Virus record (IMG/VR): IMGVR_UViG_3300020020_000058
Location: 1 to 46,845 of that record
Reading direction: 5' to 3' (one strand)
DNA length: 46,845 nucleotides
Source of the DNA: a virus
Shown: one piece after another, positions 23,773-32,435 of the stretch
Numbering within the stretch: the first letter of the stretch is position 1
Layout: each line of letters starts with the position of its first letter
The notes under the pieces: generated by a model
The model's input: only the letters and a program-made list of their open reading frames with translations
What the model was told of the DNA's origin: nothing
Databases searched by the model: none
Program-made: the position numbers and the translations under genes

Positions 23773-23972
23773 ACCCAAAAGAATATATTAAGGCTATTTT
23801 AGCTGGTCTGGGTACATTGATGACTGCTTTGGGAGTAGCTGCTAAAGATGGTATTGATCTTTCCGAAGGATTGATCGTTACAGGTGGCACGCTTGGCGCA
23901 TTTGCATTAACTTATGCTTGGCCTAATAAAACGCCTACAGAAATAGAGAAGGCAGAAGATGGCCGCAATTAA
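23769..23972 (+). CDS. small membrane protein, holin-like, 67 aa
   Basis: Two hydrophobic stretches, AILAGLGTLMTALGVAA and LIVTGGTLGAFALTYAW, flank DGIDLSEG, and the tail is acidic. This pattern is seen in many actinophage holins. The ATG overlaps the previous stop (ATGA). Together with the genes at 22959 and 23176 it gives three membrane proteins after the endolysin; which one is the pore former is not clear from sequence. Confidence 0.7.
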   Translation: MNPKEYIKAILAGLGTLMTALGVAAKDGIDLSEGLIVTGGTLGAFALTYAWPNKTPTEIEKAEDGRN

Positions 23973-24324
23973 CCCTGCTGTTCTTAATGCTCTTACTCTA
24001 GACTGGGGTAGGAACAAGGCTGATCTAGACGATCAGAAGAATAGGTATCGTATTAACTATAATAGCGCTCTGGATAAGATGCGGCGGGGTTATACTGATA
24101 CTACTCTTAAGAGCAAAGAGGGATTTGCCGACAGAGGAATGACACACTCTGGCCCTGCTTTGGGTCAGAATATTAAACTTCGTGATGAATATAACCGGCA
24201 GCAATCACAAGCCGGGCAAATGTATAATACCAATCTAGCCACGGTAGCCCGACGGAGATTGGAAGCAGACCAGAAATTTAATTCGGATAAGATTCTAGCA
24301 ACCTTAGGTTTAGTACCTAAGTAA
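23959..24324 (+). CDS. hypothetical helical protein, 121 aa
   Basis: A soluble, basic, mainly helical protein with many Arg, Asn and Gln (WGRNKADLDDQKNRYRINYN, KLRDEYNRQQSQAGQMYNTN). It contains GFADRGMTHSGPA, a Gly-rich loop of a type I associate with phage proteins near virion genes. It overlaps the preceding gene by 14 bases. It starts the block of probable internal virion proteins that runs to 31595. Confidence 0.7.
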   Translation: MAAINPAVLNALTLDWGRNKADLDDQKNRYRINYNSALDKMRRGYTDTTLKSKEGFADRGMTHSGPALGQNIKLRDEYNRQQSQAGQMYNTNLATVARRRLEADQKFNSDKILATLGLVPK

Positions 24325-24333
24325 GGGGTTATC

Positions 24334-25083
24334 ATGGCTTTCGGAAGTTATTCAGGTTGGGGTGGTAGCAGCAAGACTAAGTCTGTTCCTAGAAGTGTAA
24401 AAACTAGTTCACCTAAGAAAACTTCTGCTCCAGTTAAGTCTAAGTCTGTCCCTCGTAGTGTTAAGCCTCCGACTGGCCCTAGTAAAGCTGCGTTAGCAGT
24501 TCAAAAGGCAGCGCAAGTTGCACAAGCTCAACAGGCTGCGAAAAAGGCTGCTGCTGCACAAGCTGCCCAAAAAGCTGCTCAACAGGCACAGGCACAAGCA
24601 GCTGCTAGACAAGTTGCTCAGCAAGCACAAAAAGCTGCCGCTGCTAAACAGGCTGCACAAAGAGCCGCACAAGTTAAGGCTGCTCAGCAATTAGCACAAC
24701 AGGCTGCTGCTAAAAAGTTGGCTCAACAAGCCGCTGCTATTGCTGGAGCTAAGAAGGCTGCTAGCACTGCAAAGGGAGTTTCCACTCCATCTACTAGCGG
24801 TGGTGTAAGAGCACCTGCTTCTCCTGCTGGTATTGCAAGACCACCAGCTACTTCTCCTACAAGTCCTGCTCCGTCAGTTAGTGCACCTGTTCAACCAAAG
24901 CCAGTTACTTTGAATCCTGGTGAACAGAATCCAATTAATGCAGGAAGCTTCACTAGTACAGGTAGAGGCGGAACATTTGGACGTTTCCAAAGAGAACGTA
25001 TGAGTCGTGGACCACGGTCTGGTACTTCTATGACTCCTGAAATGTTGCGTCGTGCTGCAATGCAAAGGATTAGTGGTAGGTAA
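24334..25083 (+). CDS. Ala/Gln/Lys-rich low-complexity virion protein, 249 aa
   Basis: After a basic start with two KSVPRSVK repeats, residues about 50-145 are an almost pure Ala/Gln/Lys helix built of AAQ/AQQ/KAA units, like histone H1 tails. A Pro/Ser/Thr-rich linker and an Arg-rich end (FGRFQRERMSRGPRSG) follow. A long basic Ala-rich helix suits binding DNA in the head or inserting into a tube during ejection. It lies before two very large proteins that are probably ejected. SD AAGGGG at 24323. Confidence 0.7.
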   Translation: MAFGSYSGWGGSSKTKSVPRSVKTSSPKKTSAPVKSKSVPRSVKPPTGPSKAALAVQKAAQVAQAQQAAKKAAAAQAAQKAAQQAQAQAAARQVAQQAQKAAAAKQAAQRAAQVKAAQQLAQQAAAKKLAQQAAAIAGAKKAASTAKGVSTPSTSGGVRAPASPAGIARPPATSPTSPAPSVSAPVQPKPVTLNPGEQNPINAGSFTSTGRGGTFGRFQRERMSRGPRSGTSMTPEMLRRAAMQRISGR

Positions 25084-27854
25084 TGGCTCATGATGATCTT
25101 ATCAAAGGCGCCCAGCAACTTGCTAGCATTGCTAAGATTGTTCGGGGTCTTAAAAGAGTTCAGGCAGGTTCTACACAGGGATTACAGAGTGGTCCTCAAA
25201 GAGCTTACTTGTCTGGTGGTAGTTCTGGTGGCGCCGCTCCTAGTACTTTGGCATCTTTACCTCAAACCCCTGTAATTAAGGATTTGATCGCTAAAGGTCT
25301 AATTAAAGAAGGAATGCCGCCTGAACAAATTCAGGCTATCATCGCTATTAGCCAGCAGGCTTCTGGTGTTCCTGTCGACATTAAGGCTTTGATGGATCAA
25401 ATTAAAGCTGACTACGCTTCTACTACAGGTGACATTGGTACTGCTGGCGCTGATTGGATGAAGGAAATCCTCGGAGCTAATACTCCTGATGATCCTGCCA
25501 TGGCTGCGTTATTTGCACAAGACCCATCTATTACTGGTTATGCTGGTAGTCTTGGGCAAATGCAAGAAACAGCTGATCTTAACCAGGCTACCGATTTGGC
25601 TTGGTTTAGTAAACAACAGCAAGCAATGGTTGATTACTATAACGGTCTAATGCAATCTGTTTCTGCTGCTCCGATGGTTCCAGAAGGTGGATCAGGTGGT
25701 GGAGGGGGAAGCGGAGGTTATGGAGGCGGTGGAGGTTACGGTTCAGGTGGTGGAAATAGTGATGGATTATTTGGCGACCCACGAACACAAGTAACTAGAC
25801 AAGAACAACTTAGAGCGCAAGCAGCCTCTAAGGTTTCTGAACGTCACCCAGATTTCTACACTAATTTAACCGGTGCTTTTGCTCCTGGTTCAGAGGGTGC
25901 TCTTTACGCTCACGATATGTTCATGGACGTTGGACAAGATCCAATGGACGTTGGGGCAGCTATTGTTAGAGAACGCCAAGCACAAGAAGCTATGCAGGAG
26001 CAAGCTGGTCTTATTGACGAAAGTAATGCAGCTTGGGAATCTGCTCTTCCTGGAAACACACAGACTGAACTTGCTCAGTATATGAATACGTTCGGAGTTC
26101 TTCCTGGTGACAACCCAGAAACAGAAGATATCGTAGAAACTAGCTATACTAACCCTGAAGCTGTCCTTCCTGCTAATTTACCTTTCTCTGAGGAACTACA
26201 AAATCAACAGGGTAGAGGTATGGCTTTAACAGAGCAGATGTTCAACCCTGATCTTGCAGGCTATGGACCAGATGTTAATGAAAAAGCGCCTGCTCTAATT
26301 AATAACTTAGCCTATCTTGGTCAACTTGCTCGCCAACGTTTAGGTGGCGGTCAAGCTATTCCTCAGGCTGGCGGTAACCCTGTAGAAATGATTTCAGCGG
26401 CAATGCAAGCTGTTCAGGGTGGACAGGGATTAGCAGAGAATATCCCTGTAGGCCAGTCCCAACAGCAATATGATGACTACATTGTTGGTCAGGGAATTAC
26501 TCCTAGTCCTACTAATGTTGGACCTACAACTGGTAGTAATTATACTGGAGTTGACTATGATCCTCTTACCGCTGCCCCACCAATGGGTATGGGAGAAGAT
26601 GATCCCAATCTTTTGATTCCTGATCCTAATACCGGTCTTTGGGGTCCGCAGTCACAAATCGGTCCTCCAGTTTCAGAAGACGCTCCTTGGGGTTCACCAC
26701 AGCCAATTGATCTACTAGATGATCCTGGTACTTATGAAGAGTTTCTCCGTCAGCAACAAGCTGGAGATGAATATGGCGGAATTCCTCCTGTAACCATTAA
26801 TGGTGTTCCTAATCCTGAGTATCAAGAATGGCTTACTGCTAATCAAGAACAAATTGCTACAGGGCAACCTGGTCCTGGTGGAGTAGGAGAACAAGGCCTC
26901 CCATTTTTTAATCAGATGGCTTCTGGAATGCGACAAGCATTTAATCAAACTGGTGAAGAACCAGAACCAGGGCCTTTGCCTTTAGGTGAAGTTCTTTCTA
27001 AGGTCGCTGCATTTAGTAAGGCAATGGGCAACACTAGTCTTGTTAATCAGCTTGGCTCAGTCCAAACTGGAGCACAAACACAACTTGGTCCTAGTGATGA
27101 ATCTGCTGTTACTCAGGAATTCCTACAGACCGACCCTAATGATGTTCCTGGTCTTTTAACTGGTGAAGGTGTTCCTGGACAATGGGGTGGACCTGCTACA
27201 ACTCAGGGATTTAATGAAGGTTGGGGAGCTTCTGCTATTAATAACGGCAATGTTCGTCCAGACGTTCTTGATTTCCTTCGTAAGCGTAGTGTTGATGATG
27301 TTGGTGCAATGGAAGCTGCGTGGGATAATGACGTGGTTCCGTTTGAAGCGCCTGAAACAGGGTATTATCGTGAACCTGTTGATCCACAAGAACTCGCAGA
27401 CGCAGCACGTACTATCCAGTTCCTAAATGTAATGGAACCTATTGCAATGCAACATAATACCTATGTTGGACCTGCTGAGTATAGTCGTGACCTTACAGAT
27501 ACTGCAACTGAAACAGCTACTAATAATGTTCGTTCTAGTAGCTATGATCCAGCCACAGCTAATTTAGTAGGCGGAGACCCAAATAGTTTTATGCTTGATG
27601 ATCTTGATTTGATCGAAACTGCTGATACTGGTGCTCCTACTATGAGTGGTGGAGACTACGGAGTTAATACGAACATGCTGATTGCTAATGCGCTTAGGGG
27701 TATTGGTAGTCAGAAGACTCCAGTTACTCCACCAGTACAGAAGGCAGGAGTTAATAGAATTTCTCAGGGCCTACAGCAGGCAGCAGTTAGTCGAATCGGA
27801 ACTGGACTCGATAGAGTTCGTAGACTTGCAGGAGTTCTCGCAGGATTTAAATAA
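25083..27854 (+). CDS. large internal virion (ejection) protein candidate, 923 aa
   Basis: No enzyme motif is recognised. The protein is acidic, Gln/Pro/Gly-rich and mostly disordered in the middle (about 440-640, rich in GPNPxDPN-like segments), with a pure Gly/Ser/Tyr-rich linker at about 205-225. Ordered parts include LIKGAQQLASIAKIVRGLKR at the start and VLSKVAAFSKAMGN. Position after the lysis genes, size, and pairing with the 1246-aa gene match the internal ejection proteins of podoviruses. The ATG overlaps the previous stop (TAATG). Confidence 0.6.
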   Translation: MAHDDLIKGAQQLASIAKIVRGLKRVQAGSTQGLQSGPQRAYLSGGSSGGAAPSTLASLPQTPVIKDLIAKGLIKEGMPPEQIQAIIAISQQASGVPVDIKALMDQIKADYASTTGDIGTAGADWMKEILGANTPDDPAMAALFAQDPSITGYAGSLGQMQETADLNQATDLAWFSKQQQAMVDYYNGLMQSVSAAPMVPEGGSGGGGGSGGYGGGGGYGSGGGNSDGLFGDPRTQVTRQEQLRAQAASKVSERHPDFYTNLTGAFAPGSEGALYAHDMFMDVGQDPMDVGAAIVRERQAQEAMQEQAGLIDESNAAWESALPGNTQTELAQYMNTFGVLPGDNPETEDIVETSYTNPEAVLPANLPFSEELQNQQGRGMALTEQMFNPDLAGYGPDVNEKAPALINNLAYLGQLARQRLGGGQAIPQAGGNPVEMISAAMQAVQGGQGLAENIPVGQSQQQYDDYIVGQGITPSPTNVGPTTGSNYTGVDYDPLTAAPPMGMGEDDPNLLIPDPNTGLWGPQSQIGPPVSEDAPWGSPQPIDLLDDPGTYEEFLRQQQAGDEYGGIPPVTINGVPNPEYQEWLTANQEQIATGQPGPGGVGEQGLPFFNQMASGMRQAFNQTGEEPEPGPLPLGEVLSKVAAFSKAMGNTSLVNQLGSVQTGAQTQLGPSDESAVTQEFLQTDPNDVPGLLTGEGVPGQWGGPATTQGFNEGWGASAINNGNVRPDVLDFLRKRSVDDVGAMEAAWDNDVVPFEAPETGYYREPVDPQELADAARTIQFLNVMEPIAMQHNTYVGPAEYSRDLTDTATETATNNVRSSSYDPATANLVGGDPNSFMLDDLDLIETADTGAPTMSGGDYGVNTNMLIANALRGIGSQKTPVTPPVQKAGVNRISQGLQQAAVSRIGTGLDRVRRLAGVLAGFK

Positions 27855-30800
27855 ATGGCAGAAGACCCAATAGAGCGCTTTAATAGGCTCCTCGGTAATA
27901 GACGAGGAACGCCTATGAGGCGGTTTAATCCAGCAACTCAGACCCCACGATATAACCCTAGCGGAAGAGCCGCTAGGGTTCGTCGTATTGCACGTGGCTC
28001 TCAAATAGTTCCTAGTGCAACCACTCGTGCTTATAATAAGGCTATTGGTGGAGGAGTTGGTGGGGCAACTAGCTTAACTCCTAGATCTGCTACTAATATT
28101 TGGCAGAAGACTTACGACGATTTGAATGCTGAATTCATGCAAACGGCCACTGAGATGCAGGCTGTTGAATCTGCTAATCAAGCTCAAAACCCTCCAGAAG
28201 ATGAAGACCGTCCGTGGTACGGAGATTTGGCTGAATTTGGTGGAGACGTAATAAGCGGCATTCCAGGTGTTAGTAATATTCTTGGGACTAACACTACAGG
28301 CGGCTTTCAGAACTCTCCTGCTGGTAGAGCAATGGACATTCTTTCTCGTCCAATGTATGGAGTTAGTGAAGGTCTTCAAAGTCTTGCAGAAGTAGAACAT
28401 CCTTTAGGAGTATGGGAGACATTTAGAGAATTCGGCTCAGGTGTAGGCCGAGGGCTTACCGGAGAAGATAAGACAGGGTTCGGTCAAGTTTATGAAACTG
28501 TTAAGGATAACCCTAGTACTGGAACTGGTGCTGTTCTTCGTGAGTTTGAAGAAAGGCATCCAACGCTGGAGCAACGAATTGCTCAGGGCATTGGGTTTGC
28601 CGGAGAAGTAGGTCTTGATCCTCTTAATGCCCTCATTCCTGCTGCGCCTAACATTATACGTGGTACGGGAGAAATAGCAGATTCGGCTGCCCTACAACGG
28701 TACTTCCTTAATACGGCTGAGGATGCGACTAACGATTTCTTGACTAACTCCGGGCGGGTGGCTGCTATCTATAGACAGAATCCGTCGCTTCTTACAGACC
28801 GCATTAGAAACGCTGTTCTTGATACGTATAATAGAAGCGTGGTTGATGTTCAACAGGGTGGTTCTAGCGCTACTCGCTTAATGAATGATAGTTCTTGGCC
28901 GGCCATTGTTGCTGAACGTACTCGTGAAGAGATTCAGCAAGCTATGATTCAACCGTTCCAGCAAAAGGTTGATGACTTGCTAACTAACGGCCGAGCCGAT
29001 GGAGTTTATGAGTCCACTGTTCTTGCTAACATGCAATACAGTGATGATTACGATTTCTTCTGGCGTGAGCTTGAAAAGAAGCTTGAAACCTCTAATTTGG
29101 TTCCGGCTAATCCTTCAATTGATGATGTCTTGAAGGTTATAGAAAGCGGCCGTGGCAAGAATATCATTAATGATACGCTGACTGACGTTATGGTTCGTTA
29201 TCAGCCAAGCCTGGAACAAGTCCATGACTCAGTATTCACTAGGGCAATGAATCCTACCTACAGGACTGTAGGCGTTAAATTAGGTAATAAGACAATACCT
29301 ATGCGCTCTGTAGGCCGAGCCTACGATTACGCTTCTAGCCGTGTACTTAATAAGACATTCCCGAACAGAGCTACTTGGCAAACAGATACTTTCTTTGAGA
29401 GTGCCTTCCCTGGCGTATTTGGAATGAAAACTGCTAGGGCACGTGCTCTTGGCTTTAACGTCATGGAAGACTTTAAAGACGAGTTGCAGAAAATGGGTAG
29501 AAGGTTTACCCAAGATCAGGCTAAAGAACTTCAAGACTTACGAGCCAGAGGGGTTCGCCAAACTGGTGATCCTTTGATGGATGAAGGTCTTAAATTTCTA
29601 GACGAACATTATGAAGCTATGTTCCGTGAAGAACAGACTCTAGGTGCAAGAGCCGTTAACGTTCCACATAGGTCTAAAGTAGCGGGTTCTACTAAGGGAG
29701 ATAACTTCACTTATATCTTTAATCGTGGTGGGACTAAGGAAGCTCGTACTGCATTCAAGAAAGGCCGAAAGGCTGCTTGGAATGATCCTGCTAAAATAGG
29801 TTCAGGAGATTGGACTATGGCTAAGGCTAAAGCAGATGGTCTTAAGCCGGTCGAGAATGCTTTCGAGAATTTATTCTTCCGCTATATTAAGTCTAGGCGA
29901 GATATTACTAGGTCTTTGTTCCGAACGGACCTAGTAGAGAATTACAGTATCTTCGGTGGAAAGCCTATTGCTAAGATTCCCAAGAAGGTTCTAGAAGCTA
30001 GAGGAATTACAGAAGTTCCTTATCATAGACTTCCAGAGAGCTTTCGACAAATGGCTGATAAAGTTTCGGGTGGAGGACATTTCTATCTACCTAATGAAAT
30101 AGATAGAATCGCTAGTAAGTTCTACGAACTTTCATCTTGGTCTTCGGCGGATTGGGGTAAACTTGGTCGTATGTATGCTAATGTTATTAGCAAGCTTAAG
30201 GCTACTCTTACTCTACCCTACCCTGGATTCCACACTAAGAACATGCTTGGTGACGTTTTTATGGGTTTGCTTGATGATATTAATCCGGGAGCTTATCAGA
30301 GAATTGCTAAGCAATGGGCTCTAAACAAGGCGGGTAAGGCTACAAAGATTGATATCATTCCAGGGCATATAGATTTTAACTTCAAGCAGATGCTCATGGA
30401 CTTTAGGGATCATGCAGACGCAGGGTTCTTTAACGTTGAGTTTGGAACTTACAACTCACTAACGGCTGGAGCTATTCCTCGCCGTATGGGTCGTAAACTC
30501 ACGAATACAGTACGTAATATCAGCGACGATAGAGAAGTAATTCCTAGATTCGTCCACTACGTTGAAGCCTACAAGCAGGAAGCGCAAGCTCTTTGGAAAA
30601 AGGGCGTAAGAGACATAGACGCTATTAAAAAGCAGGCAGCTGATGCCGCTCTTTGGCGTACAAACCATTACAAGTTCGACTACTCTGCTTTGATGCCTTG
30701 GGAAAAGACTATTAGGACTCTAGCTTTCCCATTCTATACTTATCTTCGTAAGGCCGTCCCTGTTCTTCTAGAGCAGATGTACATGAACCCTAAGTACTTT

Positions 30801-31595
30801 GCTCTAATTAACAGATTTATGCAGTACAACGATGGTTCTGGATCAGATGTCTTTAACCATCTTAATGTTCCTAGTTGGATTAAGGACATTGGCTTTGGCA
30901 TGCTTACAGACGAAGAAGAGCCTTGGGCTTTAACTCAGGACATTCTTCCTATGAACGCTCTAGACATTATCGGCAGTGGTGGGCCAGAAGAGTTAGCTCA
31001 GAATGTAATGGCTAATCTTAACCCTATTGCTAAGGCGCCCGTAGAGCTTGGTACTGGAAAGAGTCTTTTTGATGATCGTCCCCTACAGGGAGATGCTCCA
31101 GATTACTTCTGGAATAATCTTCCTTTTGCTAGTGAGTTTCAAGAGCAAGTCTATGACGTTCCAGGTATTCCAGGTGGCGAGCAAAGTACTGAACAATTAA
31201 TCGGAGGCGAAAGCCCTTTACTTGGTATGGACCGTATTAATAACCGTCTAACTGGTTTAGGGCTTCCGTTCCGAGAAATTACTTTCGGTCAGCAAGAGCA
31301 ACAGTTGCAAGCTAACAAGGACCGTTTAATTGATGAGCCTTTGCAACAGTTTAACTACTCCCAGGATTTGTATCGGATTTCAACTGCTGTGAACGAAGTA
31401 GGTCAGACAGTTTATCGGGTGCGCCAGAATTCTCTCTCAGGTGAAGAAGCGATTCTTGCAGAATTTGCAACTCCGAACGAAGCAATCGCATTTGCCTCAC
31501 AGCTTCCTGGAGCCGACTTTCAAGCTCCAAATACGAATTCACTTCGCCCTCCGACTGCCGAAGACCTGATGTCACAGATTGCTGGGATGCAGTAA
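27855..31595 (+). CDS. very large internal virion / ejection protein candidate, 1246 aa
   Basis: This is the largest gene and the last of the late operon. The N-terminus is very basic (MRRFNPATQTPRYNPSGRAA). GFAGEVGLDPLNALIPAAPN near residues 250-270 is a segment I associate with big phage internal proteins. Residues about 780-1000 hold TLPYPGFHTKNMLGDVFMGL, FVHYVEAYKQEAQALWKKGV and PWEKTIRTLAFPFYTYLRKA, amphipathic stretches that could enter a membrane. No lysozyme or nuclease motif is found. I infer a protein ejected with DNA. The last 245 bases lie opposite the leftward gene at 31351-31749. Confidence 0.65.
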   Translation: MAEDPIERFNRLLGNRRGTPMRRFNPATQTPRYNPSGRAARVRRIARGSQIVPSATTRAYNKAIGGGVGGATSLTPRSATNIWQKTYDDLNAEFMQTATEMQAVESANQAQNPPEDEDRPWYGDLAEFGGDVISGIPGVSNILGTNTTGGFQNSPAGRAMDILSRPMYGVSEGLQSLAEVEHPLGVWETFREFGSGVGRGLTGEDKTGFGQVYETVKDNPSTGTGAVLREFEERHPTLEQRIAQGIGFAGEVGLDPLNALIPAAPNIIRGTGEIADSAALQRYFLNTAEDATNDFLTNSGRVAAIYRQNPSLLTDRIRNAVLDTYNRSVVDVQQGGSSATRLMNDSSWPAIVAERTREEIQQAMIQPFQQKVDDLLTNGRADGVYESTVLANMQYSDDYDFFWRELEKKLETSNLVPANPSIDDVLKVIESGRGKNIINDTLTDVMVRYQPSLEQVHDSVFTRAMNPTYRTVGVKLGNKTIPMRSVGRAYDYASSRVLNKTFPNRATWQTDTFFESAFPGVFGMKTARARALGFNVMEDFKDELQKMGRRFTQDQAKELQDLRARGVRQTGDPLMDEGLKFLDEHYEAMFREEQTLGARAVNVPHRSKVAGSTKGDNFTYIFNRGGTKEARTAFKKGRKAAWNDPAKIGSGDWTMAKAKADGLKPVENAFENLFFRYIKSRRDITRSLFRTDLVENYSIFGGKPIAKIPKKVLEARGITEVPYHRLPESFRQMADKVSGGGHFYLPNEIDRIASKFYELSSWSSADWGKLGRMYANVISKLKATLTLPYPGFHTKNMLGDVFMGLLDDINPGAYQRIAKQWALNKAGKATKIDIIPGHIDFNFKQMLMDFRDHADAGFFNVEFGTYNSLTAGAIPRRMGRKLTNTVRNISDDREVIPRFVHYVEAYKQEAQALWKKGVRDIDAIKKQAADAALWRTNHYKFDYSALMPWEKTIRTLAFPFYTYLRKAVPVLLEQMYMNPKYFALINRFMQYNDGSGSDVFNHLNVPSWIKDIGFGMLTDEEEPWALTQDILPMNALDIIGSGGPEELAQNVMANLNPIAKAPVELGTGKSLFDDRPLQGDAPDYFWNNLPFASEFQEQVYDVPGIPGGEQSTEQLIGGESPLLGMDRINNRLTGLGLPFREITFGQQEQQLQANKDRLIDEPLQQFNYSQDLYRISTAVNEVGQTVYRVRQNSLSGEEAILAEFATPNEAIAFASQLPGADFQAPNTNSLRPPTAEDLMSQIAGMQ

Positions 31596-31749
31596 TAATA
31601 AGCCCCACAATGCCCTCAGCTTCATACTTATTAGTAAACGTTGCAATCTTAGTGTGATAAGCATTACAACCTTTTTCTAAACACAATTTATGAACTGTGT
31701 ATTTCCCATCTTCTGTCTCAATTGCTACTGCTGCTGGCTTTTCGTTCAT
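31351..31749 (-). CDS. hypothetical protein, 132 aa, antisense to the end of the 1246-aa gene
   Basis: ATG 31749 follows GGGAGTTTGGAAA. Residues 1-55 look like a compact alpha/beta domain (PAAVAIETEDGKYTVHKLCL, TKIATFTNKYEAEGIVGLII) with two Cys. The rest, which lies opposite the end of the large virion gene, is Leu/Gln/Arg-rich and could be a coiled coil. No stop occurs earlier in this frame, so the overlap of 245 bases is real if the gene is used. The start overlaps the stop of the upstream HTH gene (ATGA). Confidence 0.65.
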   Translation of the reverse strand: MNEKPAAVAIETEDGKYTVHKLCLEKGCNAYHTKIATFTNKYEAEGIVGLIITASQQSVTSGLRQSEGEVNSYLELESRLQEAVRQMRLLRSELQILQESLLHLRENSGAPDKLSDLLRSQQLKSDTNPGSS

Positions 31750-31976
31750 TTTCCAAACTCCCTTATAATGTAAGTGTCTAAACTTAGATCGCACATATCT
31801 GCTAATCTACAAGCCGTTCTTAATGATAATGGCGGGAACTTCTCTTTCAAATATCTACCAAGACCAGCTGCTCTGAATAATTCTGTCTTGGTTATTTTAT
31901 TTCTCCACATGTAGAAGTTTATATCTTTCCAAAACTCTTCAACTTTAAAGAACTCGGTTTGAATCTTTCCAGCCAA
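31746..31976 (-). CDS. small helix-turn-helix regulator (Cro/CI-like), 76 aa (TTG start)
   Basis: Residues 26-66 fit an Xre-type helix-turn-helix: TKTELFRAAGL as the first pair of helices and LSLRTACRLADMCDLSLDTY as the second, with the turn at the expected spacing. The start is TTG 31976 five bases after GAGG. It is at the far end of the early side, next to the convergent end of the late operon. Binding sites are unknown; the repeats at 4883-4996 are one candidate. Confidence 0.7.
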   Translation of the reverse strand: MAGKIQTEFFKVEEFWKDINFYMWRNKITKTELFRAAGLGRYLKEKFPPLSLRTACRLADMCDLSLDTYIIREFGK

Positions 31977-31989
31977 TTTAACCTCGATT

Positions 31990-32125
31990 TTCGTAAGTTA
32001 GGTCGGGCACCCCTGGGAGGCTGCATCGCTCCTGGTAGATGGCCTGAAATTCTGCCCCCACAGGCCCTGTACGGCCCTGTGGCGAGAGTAAAGATATTCC
32101 TTTACAACTCATGGCCGAAAGTGTA
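31990..32125. other. G+C-rich structured gap
   Basis: This gap is richer in G+C than its surroundings. Stems seen are CCACAGG/CCTGTGG (near 32059-32084) and, on either strand, GTAAAG/CTTTAC around ATATTC. GGCCCTGT occurs twice in tandem. Short frames on both strands have no SD and poor protein character. It separates the KOW-like gene from the HTH gene and may be a structured leader of the latter; no tRNA fold is seen. Confidence 0.4.
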
Positions 32126-32132
32126 TAACGGC

Positions 32133-32435
32133 CTACAGAGGGGCAGAGGGTAGATGGTAAGTTACGTAAAGTATCTGCATTTCTGACGGAACAAACCAAG
32201 CATCTGTACGAACATTTGCAAGTTGATTCTTAGGTACGTTTTCCTTAACTGAGAAATTAACTCCATACTCTACGTACAACTTTCCTGACATAAATATCTG
32301 TTCGTTAACTGCAACAATAGTACCCTCTCTTCCTGCGTACCTTGTAGAGATATTCCTAGAGCGAATCACTACTCTAGTGCCTACAGGCAGCACGCCATTA
32401 TTTCTAGGTTTAACTAGTTGGGAGTTAAGTTTCAT
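32133..32435 (-). CDS. KOW/SH3-like small protein, 100 aa
   Basis: Residues 15-75 read as a small beta-barrel: LPVGTRVVIRSRNISTRYAG then REGTIVAVNEQ and LYVEYGVNFSVKENVPKNQL, similar to KOW/SH3-like domains of ribosome- or polymerase-associated proteins. ATG 32435 is preceded (minus strand) by AAAGGTCTTCC. Its ATG and the WhiB ATG on the other strand share the sequence CATG, so the two genes diverge from overlapping start codons. Function unknown; RNA or protein binding is likely. Confidence 0.7.
   Translation of the reverse strand: MKLNSQLVKPRNNGVLPVGTRVVIRSRNISTRYAGREGTIVAVNEQIFMSGKLYVEYGVNFSVKENVPKNQLANVRTDAWFVPSEMQILYVTYHLPSAPL

Noticed and set aside
24493-24690. Leu/Ser-rich frame opposite the Ala/Gln-rich gene
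   Set aside because: It is a mirror of the GCT/CAA/AAG repeats of the real gene and has no SD.
31959-32199. Short frames on both strands (31959-32153 plus, 31978-32199 minus) in the G+C-rich gap
   Set aside because: Neither has a suitable SD; one overlaps the end of the KOW-like gene, and the composition follows the local stems rather than codon use.
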